A DNA stretch of 64,000 nucleotides from Strongyloides papillosus. Taxonomy: Eukaryota; Nematoda; Chromadorea; Rhabditida; Strongyloididae. The notes beneath the pieces were generated by a model that saw only the letters and a program-made list of their open reading frames with translations, searched no databases and was not told where the DNA came from. The position numbers and the translations under genes were made by a program. Shown piece by piece: positions 12,705-27,039 of the stretch. The number at the start of each line of letters is the position of its first letter. Position 1 is the first letter of the stretch. The stretch lies in NCBI GenBank assembly GCA_005656395.1, contig SRSI01000078.1, forward strand, positions 248,001 to 312,000, read 5' to 3'.

Positions 12705-15700
12705 TTAACATTGTGATTCTGAGACAGGCTCTGAAGTTGGGATAATATTATAAGGTGAATAAGAATTTGTTGTATTCAAACATTTTAAAGTACCTAAACA
12801 ATAATAAAAATTACTATTAAAAAATTAAAATGGTATACTTACTGACTCCAGGCCATATATCAAGAAGGAGTTTAAAAGCAGAATGAGCTTGTGGAATGTC
12901 TATCTGTCCAATTGATGTAGATGTTGATGTACAAAATATTAATGGTGCAAAAATTTCAATTAAACGATTTTGTGTTACATTAACTTGATAACTACTCCCT
13001 ATAACATTTTTAATGTGATCTAACACCAATATAAGGGTATTTTTATGTGCCATTGGTAAACAATCAATAATCTTTAACACTAGTTGTTGATTTCCTTCAT
13101 TATCACTTGGCATTATAACACTCTCTGCTTCCATTAACATTTGATAGACATTCAATGATACCAGCGATTCTGGTAACTCTCTTAGAAAATCTTTTATTAA
13201 ACATGCCAAAACATTTACATCAGCTACATTACTGGCACCAATATCACAATACACCTGATTTGCTAGACATCTTTCCATCTCCAGGCGGAGGATACGTTTT
13301 TTGTCTATTGAACCACATAATACATATAAACCAGGTGTTGAAACTCCACGATTCTCGACTTCTTGTATCAATCTTCCTAATATAATAGGTGTTTTAGAGT
13401 TATGCTTACTTACAAGTTGTTTTAATGACACACCAAAGGAACTATTCAAATTTAAATTTGGTATCCTCCTAAAAACATTATTAATATTCTTAAAATTCAA
13501 TTTCAGTAGCAATTGATTTGACGGTTCCAAATTTAAATTATATATTCTTTCACCATTTAACTGATCATTCAATAAAGCATCTAACAATTTTATGGTACCT
13601 TTATAACATAATTTATGTTTCATTTGTGGATGCCATGAGTAGACAAAAAAATTAACTGTATGAGCATCATAAATATCAATCTCAAAACCTTCCTTCCATC
13701 GATAACGTTGTTCTAGGGTACTTATTCCTGTTCTTGCTCGATGTATGTTGTTTATTTCCAATACAACATACATTTGTTTTGTCTGTAAATGATCAGGCAC
13801 TTTAAGATTTCTACCTTCTATGATGTAAATTTGCAACATCCCGTTTAGTGATTTAAGTGTAGGGGAGCAATCTATATCAATTCCAGGTCCAGCTGGTTTT
13901 AATGGTACACGTCTATTCATTATTGGACTAATATGTAATCTATCTAAGATATTTGAACCATTAATTTGTCTATTTAAAGTATCCTGATTAAATATATCCA
14001 CTTGAGGCGAGATATAACAATTTTTAGATGTTAAATTTCTATTATATAAACTAGGATTTCCTTGTTGTGGTATATTATCATTATTAAAATTTAGTAGAAA
14101 TGACTTCGCTGGTAGTGAATTTGATCTAAAAACAGGACCAAGTCTTCTATCATCCTCAACTGACCATCTTGAGCTGTGACTTCCTAATCTTGGGTATTGC
14201 GATATATTATATCCAATGTTTCTATTTAGATATTTAAGATCTTGATTATTCAAATTTTGCTTATATGTTGGAGCATCAACTAATGATCCACCAGCCCAAT
14301 TTCTATATTCTTTTGCACTAAAAATATCATGTATCGTCCTCCCACTTGTTGTGGTGGAACCTAATTTATTATTTACTAAAGACCCGTACATTTTATCAGA
14401 TTCTAAATAAAAAGAGTATAATTATTATTTAAAAATGATAAATTATTAATTACCTGGTGTTGTGTAGGAAAACTTTTGCATCTTATTACGTATATCATAT
14501 CCAATATTAGTATTATCACTCCTACTACCAATATCAATACTTTTAGCTCTCCTATCCTCAAATTCTGTCATCTTACTTTCAAATGATAACCCACCAACAA
14601 CATCATTCCTCCATTTTACATTTCTCATTGTAGGATTTGTATTATCAAATGTATTATTTATTGAGGTTGGGTAATCAGCTTTGTCAAGTGACAATTGAAA
14701 ACGACGTCTTGGTAAGGAATTACTCTTATAATTAATTCCTTTTATGTCATTTTGACCATAACTCCCAATTACACTTGAAAGATTTCCTTTGGTAACTCCT
14801 ATTGATGAGGAGGCTAATGGATTAATAGATGATGAAGTACCTAATGACACAATATTTTTACTATTACCTTCGATATTTAATGGATACTTTTTTAAACAAC
14901 TATTAATGTTTGATGGTACTCTACTACCAATAACGTCTTTCCTTCCTAAAGTCATTGTTTCTAATGATGAAAGATTATTTATTCCACTGGTAATATTTGA
15001 ATTTAATATTCCTTTATCCCCACATAAATTATTACTTTCTTGAAAAAATTTTTTACCAATTGTATCCTTTAAAAAAAGATTAATACTTTAACTAAATAAA
15101 AAATAAATAAATACCTGTTTTGATAATCTTGGAGGTGGAACTCGAGCACTTTCAACAACGCTAGCCATAGGATCAACTAAAGAAGTTTTCGTTTTACACG
15201 TTAAATTTTGCTGATAATCTGAAGACTCTTTATTAAACGGATAAAAATTGACATTTGGGGATGTTATTGTTTGTTCATTGTTTATTAATGTGGTGGACGG
15301 ATATGATAATTTCGATTGTCCCTTTTCATTTGATAATAAATGATTATCACCACAATTTAATGCTCTATAATTTTGTTGATTAGGATTTTGTGATAAGTAT
15401 GGGGCTTGTGATTTGTCAAAACTCTGAATACTATGGTGTTCTCCTTGTCTTTTAACTTGACGGGCCTGTTTACCAAGCCAGGTACTTGCGGTTGATGTTG
15501 GTTTATTAAGTAATGTTTGGGATCCTAATCCTGAGTCTTTTTGATCTTCAAGTTTTTGAAACACAACAACAGGTTGCTCATGATGTTCCTTATTTGAGAT
15601 CTCCTGACGCCTATTTTTTAAATAACGTATCCTTAACAAAAGCCGACGTGGTATTGATAGTATTAAGACTACATCATCAATACTCATATGTGAAACATCA

Positions 15701-16158
15701 ACATTATTAACTGATAATATCTCATCACCAGGACGTATAATATCACCATATTTCTCTAATTCAGAATTTTCACCGAATCTTGATGCAAAAACACCTGTTG
15801 GCCTATCTAATCCATTACCTTCGCGTAAATATAATCCTAATGTCTGTCCGGGTTTTTTAATTATCTCTACAAGCTGTACTATTATTATTTCATTATTTCC
15901 TTGCTTCAGTCGATATTCAGATTTGTCTAATATTCGAGCAGAAAATCCAACAAATCCCTGAGCTGTTAAAGTCGATGTTTGTTGATCTACTTGACGTATC
16001 TGCTGAAAAACTTCTTCTGGTATACCAGGGTAACGCTCTATTATAATTTAATTTTTATAATATTATTTCAATTTTATTGACTTACCCGATGCTTTATAAG
16101 GATCAGCTTTAGGTTGAAAGCCTCCATAAGTTTTTTTTGGGTTCCCACTCCACTGCAT
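12705..16158 (-). CDS. syd-1: SYD-1-like synaptic scaffold (PDZ, C2, RhoGAP-like)
   Basis: Five exons: 16086-16158, 15115-16037, 14454-15066, 12843-14402 and 12705-12793; introns are 48-51 bp; total 1086 codons (1085 aa). All junction phases agree. Residues ~74-162 form a PDZ domain (carboxylate loop [20 protein letters not shown]). A Ser/Asn-rich linker follows, then a C2-like domain (~724-840, [15 protein letters not shown]) and a RhoGAP domain (~858-1050; [33 protein letters not shown]). This order is specific to SYD-1, which organises presynaptic active zones in C. elegans and flies. The RhoGAP loop reads GLYVLCGS, where active GAPs have Arg after the aromatic residue, so the arginine finger is replaced by Val, as reported for C. 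elegans SYD-1. The chosen start ATG (MQWSGNPKK) lies at the first coding exon; the tacatgcag context could also be an acceptor from an unseen upstream exon. Confidence 0.9.
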
Positions 16159-17073
16159 GTAAAAAATAAATTACGTTCTCAGATATTATAATAAAAATTG
16201 AGAACGAGCAGTAGTGTGGTTCCTCTTATCTAAAATTAAAATACAAATAAAATCTTTTTGAAATTATTTTAAAATTTTTTATAAATAAATAAATATATAA
16301 TAAAGATTTATGAAAAAGGAAAATAGTGTATATATAAGGTATTGAAATAGTGTAAAAAAACAATATCATCCCATTATAGAACTCTTTATTATTCATATTT
16401 TTTTTAAAGTTTGATGGAAGTAAAAATGTTAAAAAAAATTAGATGTTTTATAAAAATTTCTAGTTATTGTTTTGGGATTATATACTATTCTATCATAATA
16501 AATTATTTTTTTTTGTTAAATTTATCTTTTTGTTAAATGATATTTCAAAATTTGTAATACATTTTATTTTGTATAGTGAAAGTTTTGATTAACATAACAA
16601 AGCTCTTTATATATATTCTAATAATGTAATTTAGTTGTTACTTCTTAAAATTAATATATTACATATCAATAGAGATAACAAAATTATAAAAAAAATATTA
16701 AAAATGCTTCTAGATATTAAAATTTTTTAAGGAATTTACTTTAAATTATTATAAAGAAATAAAAAAAAAGAATATAAAATTATTAACATATATGTATGGC
16801 AATAGAATGTATTTAAATATTACACTTTTGTAATAAAAAGTTTTTGTTAATGATAATAATAATCTAAAAATTATATAGATATTACTTTAATATGAAGGAG
16901 ATTCAGTAGTATAAAGTACATGTTATAGAAAAAGGAATGTATAGGATAAGAATGAAAGAAAAATAAATGATTATTCAAGATAAAGTCTTCTATTTATTCG
17001 GTCTTTTTTCAAAATATTCTCGTAGTATATGTACTTTGTGAAAGATACCAGCTTAGTATGGATATTTAAATAT

Positions 17074-17118
17074 TACGACTGCATACTATTCTATATCCAT
17101 TTGGGAGACACAGTCGTA
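17074..17118. repeat. hairpin, 8-bp perfect stem
   Basis: TACGACTG (17074-17081) and CAGTCGTA (17111-17118) are exact reverse complements around a 29-base loop, in a GC-richer island of the desert. Confidence 0.4.
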
Positions 17119-17286
17119 GTTATATATTCTTTAATAGCACTATTCTTTATATAGTATATATATCTAGCAAAGACGTACCATTTTGAAGGAGTTTATAAAA
17201 TGAATAAAAATATATAAAAATAAGATATTGGTAACATGAGTACTAAAGTAGAGTGCCGTAGTCAGTACAGAAGAGACTATAATTGC

Positions 17287-17350
17287 TAATGTCATGGTGC
17301 AAGATTTACCATACGCATGTTTGATAGCACCGTGTCTTAGTTTTAGAGTC
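17287..17350. repeat. hairpin with CTAA and CATGGTGC stems
   Basis: CTAA plus CATGGTGC on the left face GCACCGTG plus TTAG on the right, giving 12 pairs (one wobble) with a small internal loop and a 26-base terminal loop. It could be an RNA structure or chance. Confidence 0.35.
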
Positions 17351-20300
17351 ACTCAGCCTTATGTTTCATATCTATGAATGCTTAAAACATAATGGCATAA
17401 AGATTGTCGCTTTCTTTTAGATTTTATATTCAAATATGTGCAAAGCATTTCTAGTATAAACAGACGTCGTTTAAATTATTAGAATAGATTCGATACTGCC
17501 AATTATTCAATATAAAAAAAAAACTTTAAATTGACAGAATTATTTATATTTTGATAGAATTGTAAATAAAAACAAAGGGAAGTGGAAAAGGTTCCTAAAT
17601 TACCAATTATCACACTAAAACAATATGGTTAATACTAATAATAACACTTATATTAGTAATCTTCATGGAAAAAGATAAATTATTATTTTATCAATAAAGC
17701 ATTATAGATCTTTAAATTACTTATTACCATTAATCACAGCTTTCCATTAAATATAAAAAAATATTTTAAAAGGAAAACAGTTTCATAAAATAGAATATTA
17801 CTAATCTTCTTTTAAAAAATAAATATAAGAAAATATTTTATTAAAAAATATCTTTTGGTTAGATTAGTACAAGTACACTACTATCAGCTACTAGTTTAAA
17901 AAAATTGCCTAAAAAAGTCAAAAATTTTGAAAAATATTAATTTTCTTTATCAAGTTTGACTTTTTTTACAAAAATTATTTTTTTAACAATTAATCGTTAT
18001 ATTTTTTCTAATATCTTTATAGCAATAAATATTTTTTTTATATTTTTATATATTGGATACAGTTTGAAAATTAATATAAAAATTGAAATGATGAGTAATA
18101 AAATATTGCAAAGTTTTCTTTTTTTAAATATAAATTATAAAAAACGACACATTTTATGTTAGCTTTGATCATTCTACTGTGAAGATACTTATTAAAATAA
18201 AAATATAATTTTATACAATAATTTGAAATTATTCATTAAAAAAAGAACATTCTTCATTTAATATATTTATATATGTCATGATAAAAACAAAACAAAAGCT
18301 CGAAAATAAAGTATTCTTTAAGATTAACTTTAAGAAACATTATTTATATATCTTTTGCACTTTTCATATTATTTATCAATAAGGCTTCTTTCAAAAATGC
18401 ACTATTTAATGTTATTAAATTATAATTAAATAAAATGTATAAAAAGTTTTCACATTTATCATTAAAAAGATTTAAAATTCAGTTTAATGCAAAGATTAAT
18501 TTTTGTCAAAATTCAAATACAAAAATTATTATTTTTAGCACCGAAATCTAATTTTTTACCCACTTCAATCAATCTTTATAATATTACATTTTTTTAAGTT
18601 GAAATAATTAACTTCCTCAAAATCTCCTCTAACAAAACCATAAATATTTTAAATAAAATTAAATTATACTATTAAATTGTAAATAATAAACATCTTTATA
18701 TTTTCCTACAATTGTTTTAACAGTTACCATTTTTCTTTAAAATTTAAGAAATTTGTTTTTTCTCCTTTTTATAATATTTTTTTCCCTTTCAAAATAAAAC
18801 AGATGCATTAATGGTAACTCTAAAATTGTCAATCACCCCATATATAAATTTTAATTTATAACAAAAAAATAAAGAAGTAACACACTAAATCTCATACTTA
18901 AGTTCAACTACCATAACTTCCTTGTAGAAATTATTACTCATCCCTCTTCAAACATCTTTTTATATTAAAAATTTTATCCTTATCAAGTATCATAAACTTA
19001 TTTTTATAGTCTTTTATTTAATTATTAACATTTCTTACGTAACAAAAATTAATTTGTCTTTGAATATTAAAAGAAGTCAAAAAAACTTAGACTCAATTAA
19101 TTTAATTTTTTGTTCTATTTATATATTCATTCCTTAAATCTCTAATTAAAATTTCTCCACACTTATTATAGCAAAAAATATTTTTCTTTATAATAATGTC
19201 ATTTATATTTGGATAACTATAATTTCAATATCTAGACATACCAAATTTTTGCTAACTTAATTAATAAATTTGCAAAATAATCATTTCTAATTAAACTCAA
19301 AAAAATTATACTTTACCTTACTTTAAAATTATATTGCCATAGAAACGTTACAAAAAATAATACTAATGTGTACGAGATTAATTGTTAAGAGAATAAAGAA
19401 GATAACATTTTTTAATAAATCTTAATAATATATGTTTAGATGTACATTTCCTTTCTACAAAAAGAATGCTCAAAGAGAGAAAATTTAATGAATACAAATT
19501 TGTACTTCCAGATGTCCCTATAAAATTAATACATTTAGATATATTTAAATTAAAAAAGTTGCGGAGAAAATGGTAAAAAAAATAATTTGAACATTAAGAT
19601 TAAGGAAATTACAAACTCTGTAGTTACGTAATTTGTAAAAAGAAATTTTCACCTCTTAAACCATAAACAATATTATTAAATTATATATAGAAAAAACAAC
19701 ATTCTTTCGTTCATAGCACAATCTAAAATTTTTTTCTCTTCTTTCCTTTAAGCAATTTATCTTCCTAATTTTTTTAATCAAATTTTTAATAATTTTTTTC
19801 TTCCAAATAACTTTTCCAAATTTTTTATCTAAAATACATTTACATTTTATTATGTAATTATTTTTTCTAATATTATCATTTTAATTTAAATTTCATTTTT
19901 TGTTATCAAAGTTTATAGATTCAAAATTCGGGATGTTTTGTAAATATTATTATCAATGCATTTCAAAAAAATTCATTTTTTATCAAAAACATTTTAATAT
20001 TCTTGAAGCAGAAATCGCAAAATAAACATGTCATAGACAATGAAGTAATAAAATATTTATATATACATATCTGTAATATTAAAACTTTCTTATCATTTAT
20101 ATATCAAAAATTGGTTGTAATCTAAATTTATATTTTTTTTATTTTAAAATTCAAAATTTTTTTATTTATCTTTTGTCAATTTAAATAATAAAGGCACAAA
20201 TGAAATGTTGATAATTTTTAGATTGAGTTTGCATTAAACATACATACTACATATGTTCTTATTGTATATATAATTTTTTGAACACACATATATATATTTT

Positions 20301-23300
20301 CTTTATCTTTATACATAATTAGTTACTATTTATAAAACAAGAAACTACAAAATAACTATATATAAATTTATATTTATTTGTAATAAAATTTATTAATAAT
20401 TAAAATCTAAATCATCTTCCATGGTATATATTTATTATAGTAAAATAAATTAGAAATTCTTTTAAAATATTTCTTTAATTGTTTAGTGTACAAAAAAAAC
20501 TTTTATTTTTTACATAAGACAGTTATTTGTTTATGAATTTTTTACATGAACAAAAATAGACTAAGAATATGTTGTTTTTTTCTCTGTTTTTTGTTAAAGA
20601 TTTTTTTATGCTAATTAATAGGAAATTTATTACATTTTTACATTGAAAGATGATACCTACTTCCTTTTATCCGCACTCCGATTGATTCTTTAATTTGATA
20701 TCCGTTAGATAATTATCAAAACACATTATATTTTACTATTTACGATATTTTATTTTTGAAATTAAAAAAGTCGTGTTATCATGCTTTTAAATATGTTTTT
20801 ATAGTTTTTTTGACAAAGTGTGAACATAGGAGTATTAAAAATATATAACTTGGAGGGCTATAAAACATTAATAATGATCAATAATGTTTTGTTTTTGGAA
20901 CCCCTTCATATCCTTCGTTTCTAACTCTTTTTTCTACCGTTAAACTCTGTAATTGTTTAATTACATTATAATAGTGTAATATTAACTGTACTTCTAGGAA
21001 AATTAGAATCATAAAACTTAGAAATTTCACTTAAAATCCATTAAATCTAACATTAAAATTTAATATAAAAAATCCCTTTTTTTATCATCATTAGTAGTTA
21101 ATAATATATTTTATTTCTATTTTTACTACAACTTTTATCTCAATTACTTAAAAGTAATATAAATGGACATGTTTTGTTGGATAAGATTAACTTGATAAGT
21201 TATTGTACTAAAACTCCATTATAGATATTTTCTGCTAAATTGTTTATCATTCAACTTTCTGTATTGTTTCATTTTCTTAAAATTTAATGATTCTCTAGAG
21301 ATAAGGCTTTCACTCTTTCAATAGTCAAATAAAACGAACATAAATGGGGAAAAGTTAACAAATCACATAGTACTTATATATCTTTTAAAATATCACACTT
21401 CAAAATCATGGCAAATTGCAAAAATGCTACAAATTTAATGTTGATTACACTTTTTTACTAATAATAAAATAAAATATTGAAATAAATTAAGAGTATTGTT
21501 GTAAAACTACTTTAAAAGTATGTTCCAATTTTAAAACATTCCTTTTTTAGAAACATATAAGAAATGTAGTGGTAAAAAAATTTTATTTAATTGAACGTTT
21601 TAATTGATTGCATTATTAGAATTAAATATTGCTAATAATTACATATACACACATCTTATAAAAGCTTTTTTTTTATTATTTAAAACTACCAAAGTAATAT
21701 AAATTTTTTAAAGCCACTTTTAAAATTAGATTTTTATTAACTAAATATAATACATTTAAATGTTTTAAAGAAATTTTTATACTGTAAGAAATTTATTAAT
21801 ATTTCTATTTGTTTTAGATATCGCAATTTTGTTAATATTATAAAAATAAACACGTTATTTACAAGGTCTACGTTTTTTATTCTGACTTCCATCAAATACT
21901 TAAAATTGCAAAATATTTTTTTTAACTTTTTTTACTTTTATTTTTGCTATTTAGCGTGCCGTAATTCTATTTAAAATATAATTAATGAAAACATATTTCT
22001 AATGTGTATAACTATTAAATGATTACTTCTTATTTATCTTATTTAATATTTCAAAAAATATAATGTTTTTTAAATTTATAAAAATTCTATTGTTTTACTA
22101 TCTGGAGAATATAAATAAAGTGCAAAAAAATGCTTTTGAATTGTAGGAAATCTTTAAATATTTTTTCTTTACAGTAAAATATATTTTTATCTTTTAAAAA
22201 GAACACATTTTTCTTATTGATTCTATGATATAATATAATTTTATTTTTTAGTTTACAAATTACTTTTCATTCTTTACTTAAAACATCTTTTATAGAAAAT
22301 TTACACCACACAATCACTCCATAAGCTCTAAATTATCTTTTTACAATCCACAAAAATTAAAATTATTTCTTAACTTTAATAGTTGTTTAAGCAAAATATG
22401 TTTCTAATTTTTTATATGTTATTTTTTAAATTTTTTTAATGTTACGAATTAAAAAAAGCAATATTTATTATAAAAATATTCTTTATTTATTTCTAAGCTT
22501 TAAAATTTTTGCAATAATTCAGATGAAACATAAGTTATCAACATTTGTTGATTATCTTCTAAAAATAAGTCTTTTTTAAATTATATTATTGATTACCTTA
22601 CATTCTTAGGTTGAGATTTTTAATACCTACGATTTCTAATTAATGATTTTTAATTATTATATTAAATATAAAAAAACGAAGTGCTAAATTGTGACAGGAA
22701 ATATTTTTATTTTTAGAAATTTTTGAGATAAAAATAATAACAAATGAATATTTTATTATGACTAAATATTAAGTTTGTTATATATTCATTATTATTATTT
22801 TTAATATTAACTATAATTGATGAAGATTTGTAAATTTATAGTAATCACCATAGATATAGAAATTAGTGTAAACTAAATATCAATTCAAAAATCTGTTGTT
22901 GTTTTAGGCTAATGTATTTTAATAACAATATTGTTAATGATGTTAATAAAGGTGTTAAAAGATAGATATATATTATAAAGTTTTGTTTTATTTGTACTAT
23001 CTATTCACTTGACTTTATGATTAATGAACAATGTTGGGGTTTTAGAAGAAACTTTTGGTGGCAAAAATGTGATATTAAAAGTTATAAGATATTAAGTATT
23101 TATAAATAGTTTTTGCACCTTGAGGGAATAATGATTAGAGCAAAGATTTTAGACACTGTTATTTTCTCGTAGTTATTAATTTATGGTAATTATATTCCAA
23201 AATCTACTTTACTTGCTACACTTTGACATTTAAAATAATGATTTTAATAATATATCTATAAAGATTATTACTCTTTATATTTAATGAGGGTAATCGTAAA

Positions 23301-25242
23301 CTTTATGTCCAATTGTTAACAAAATAAATTTTTAATAAATTATTCGCTAAAAATATATTATTGTTGGACATTTTATCCAATATACCATAAAAACATGTTA
23401 AATAATTACTTTTTAAACATTGTTTTTGACTTAATACATTGATAATGTTTTTTTATTATTTAAAAAAATGAAATATTGAAATATATAAAATAAATACTTG
23501 TCTTCCATGAGTTTAGGAATTTTGTTAAAAAATTTAAAATATCTTTTTATAATAATATTTTGTGCTTTCAAAAATATTTAACTTTATTTCATATCACTTA
23601 AACATTTCTTTATTTTAATGGTTATATAAATATCATAATTTATATAATATACCAATAAAATAAATCAAGACTCTTATTATATAATATTCTTAATTATATT
23701 TTAATAAAATGCCGTTTTCCGCTCAAACACATTCTATATTATAACACATCCAACAAAATCACATTTATCTAGTCTTTATTTTCACCAACTAGTAATCATT
23801 TTATGAAACAAAAGATAATTATAAAGTTTAAAAGCTTTTTCTCAAAACAAATTATCTTAATTTTTATTATTTATATTTGTATTATTTAAGGATGATATAT
23901 TATCAACTTAATCTACTTTTTGATTTAAATATTTTAAAGTATTATGTAAAAACAAAAATCATATTGTCATATGTTATTTGATAATTTTTTTCTTGATAAA
24001 ATAAAAAATATATGTAATGACAAATTAATTCTTTTGAAAAATTTCCTTTAAATAAATAAGCCTTTTTTATCTTTTTAATATATTGCTTTTTTATCCATTA
24101 AACTTTCTTATGTAATCTGTAAAGTATCTAACATGAAATGTTTTTTACAGCTCATTATTTTTCTCATGTTAGTTTATATGTATATCTAATGATAACCTTA
24201 CAAGGACAAAGAAAATTTTATCAAAATGTTTTTTTTCTAAACTTTATTAATTGTGCAGTTTTTACACAAATGATAAAATTTTCAAGTAACGGAAATAATT
24301 CCATTGGATGATGGATAGGGACATTGAATAATTCTTTTTACATAACTGCTTGTTAGTAAAATTGAAACCAATTTATACGTTATACTTCATTCAAATAGTA
24401 ATCATTACTTCTTATATAAAAGATTTTAAACATTTTCCACATAATGAATACTGATATCTCTTCTTATGTTTCATTTTAAAACACTCTACTATTGTCAAAT
24501 ATAACTTTAATATCTTTATTCATAAATTTATTTTAAAAATATATAAAAAAAGTACTATAATACAAATTCGTTATGATCCTCCTAAATACTTTACTATTTA
24601 TCACTACATTTTTAAAATACCTGATGATAAGAAACAAATATGTAATTTAAGAAGAGATTTTAAATTATTTTATCATTTTAATAAATTTATAAAAAGTTTA
24701 ATGCCATTTAACTTCAATATTATTTAAATTTTGATTATTATGTTATTTCTTTAAATTTAATATTTTATTACTAAGTACTATTTTATGGTAATATATTTAT
24801 GCCTCTAAACACTATTAAAAATGCATTTTTTTAAAATTTATTCAACTTGATAAATTTAAACAATACTTATTTCTTATAAACGAAATACTACTATAGTATG
24901 AATATCTTAAATATTTTAAATTTAACGTTTTAAATCATTTATTAGGAAAAATTTAACAACCATCTCCAAATATTTTTATCTTTATCTCTCCTTTTTTAAT
25001 ACAATTTAATAAAATAAATTTACAAAGAAGAATGTAGTGGTATTTTATGTAGAACGCATGCCGAAAAAAATATTTACAAAATTTTTGAAACTTTAAATTA
25101 TTTCTTACTAAACTATACACATTTTTTTTATACATTTATTTCCATAACGTTATACAATTTTCATCTTCTTTAACCCATAAAAACTACTAACAAAAAATAA
25201 ATAAATATTTCAGTTAGGAGGAAATAATAAAATAATAAAAAG

Positions 25243-26565
25243 ATGTCTAATAATACAACAATAGACAGTTTAGAATGTTTTACACCATATGAGGAACAAG
25301 ATCGGATTATAATTGGTATTATTGCTTTACCATTAATATTTGTTGGTTTAATTGCAAATTTTATATCATTAAGAATTTTTTTAAATAAATTAATGCGACA
25401 GCAAACGTTAAACTGGTATTTAATGATAATCTCAATGAGTGACTCAGGAATATTAATTGGAGCATTTTTTGTTCTTACCTTTCCAAGATTGTCGGAATCA
25501 TTATTATTTTCTAATGGTGTAAAAGTATGTTACTACGCAACACCATTTATGTTTGGTGTTATGACAATCTCTCAAACAGTTTCTGTATGGATGAATACAG
25601 TTATGTCACTCCATAGATTTATAGGTGTATGTTTACCATTTAGAGCAGGAACTATTTTAACAGCAGAAAATGTTAAAAAGGTTATTTGTGGTGTCCTTGT
25701 ATGTGCTACAATTTTCAATATATCAAGATTCTTTGAAGTTATTGTTGATGGGGTATGTTATGCTGAGGTTCTTAAAGGATACATACCACATTTAACAGCT
25801 ACTGCATTAAGGTTAAATGGAATTTACAGAATGATTTTTTATGAATGGAGTTATACACTATTTATGTTTGTCATTCCATTTACAATTCTTATTGTTGTTA
25901 ACACAATGGTTATTATTGCCGTCCATAGATCACGAAAAATTCATGCTAAATTAAATATGTATGGGGATGATGTTCGAAGGCAAGAGTTGGCAAAAGAAAT
26001 ATCAACTTCTATCATGTTAGTAGCGATTGTCTTAGCTTTTCTTTTTTGTAATACTCTAGTAAGTTTAAAAATTATATATTTATTAATATATAAAAGAAAA
26101 ATCAGGAGCATTAAAGAGATAAAATTGAGGGGGCGACATAAAATTGTATATATCTTTTTCATCTTGAAACAATATATATTAAAAAATATTATTATTATAT
26201 TAGTAAGTAGCGAAGAAAAGACACCCACATAAATTTTTATAATTATTGTATACATTTTTATGATAATTTACAATTTATAAATATATTTTTAGTAAATCAA
26301 ATGCCAATTTATATTATAAATAATTTAATAATCTATGTAATTTTAGGCATTAATAGTAAATATATTAGAAAAGATTCAATGGGATGAACTGGTAATAAAA
26401 GTCGTTCCATTTTCAAATTTACTTGTGATAATAAATTCTATTACTAATTTATGTATCTACTGTCTCTTCTCTGATAAATATCGGCAACTTTTTTGGTTCT
26501 ACATAAGATGTATGCCATGTAGAGGGAAGAAAGGACAATTTGAAGCTGTTTTTAATGTTCAATAA
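25243..26565 (+). CDS. rhodopsin-class peptide GPCR (FMRFamide-receptor-like)
   Basis: Two exons, 25243-26058 and 26347-26565, phase 0, 288-bp intron, 344 aa. Seven membrane segments are visible: TM1 from ~25, TM2 with the conserved Asp (ISMSDSGIL, ~67), a TM3 cysteine (KVCYYATPF), TM4, a loop-2 cysteine (DGVCYAE), TM5, TM6 (FLFCNTLALI spans the splice) and TM7 with NSITNLCIYCLFSDKYR in the NPxxY position. The TM3 end reads LHRF in place of D/E-R-Y. The pattern fits nematode receptors for FMRFamide-like or related neuropeptides at the plasma membrane of neurons or muscle; the ligand is unknown. A tatttcag acceptor 32 bp before the ATG is a likely spliced-leader site. Reading straight on into the intron would give a wrong C-terminus; the TM7 exon begins at 26347. 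Confidence 0.88.
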
Positions 26566-27039
26566 TCATAAATAAAATGTATCATATGAAAAATCGTAAA
26601 AATGGTTATTAGTTAATATCTAACAATCTTAAATATGATGAAAAAAGAGAAAAAATATATTATTAGGTGATTTGAAAAGTCAAAATGCAATACTGTGAAC
26701 CTCATAGTTTTTTCAAAGGGAATAAATGTTGATTTAAGATGAATGTGGATACACAATGATTTCGTTGTATCTTATAATTGTTAAAAAAATAATCTTTTTT
26801 TTTGTTGTATTATAAAACATTTTTTAATATATTTAACCTAATAAGATTAATTATATAAAACTAATTTAATTAGAATCACAAATAAGTTAAAAATAAATTG
26901 TCATTTCTTTACCGTATTACAAAATTACCCACTCAAATGTTTAATAAAGCTTTTAAAAAAAATAAAAATTTATTCCATAAAATGATCATATATTTTATTA
27001 CCATGAATATCTATACTTATTTTTCTTATCTTCTTTTTA
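26566..27039. other. convergent intergenic stretch
   Basis: 3' flanks of the GPCR (AATAAA at ~26570) and of the globin-like gene. No gene seen. Confidence 0.6.

Larger units (their letters stand above)
16159..25242. other. 9-kb AT-rich gene desert
   Basis: No coding region that I can support. Frames of 60-70 codons are low-complexity Phe/Ile/Lys/Asn. The only compositional break is about 16,980-17,400, which is less AT-rich and holds two inverted repeats (separate entries) and a 62-codon minus frame (17164-17352) containing HGAIKHAYGKSC; it has a non-ATG start and I do not call it a gene. Long polypyrimidine/polypurine runs occur throughout. Confidence 0.55.

Noticed and set aside
9258..16158. 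mks-3 and syd-1 as an operon
   Set aside because: Same strand, but the gap from the syd-1 stop to the mks-3 start is 407 bp, longer than the ~100 bp usual for nematode operons, and the functions (cilium versus synapse) do not suggest it.
26059..26232. Continuation of the GPCR frame past the TM6 splice site
   Set aside because: This is intron: it begins GTAAGT, gives a basic low-complexity tail, and the true TM7 exon follows at 26347 in phase.
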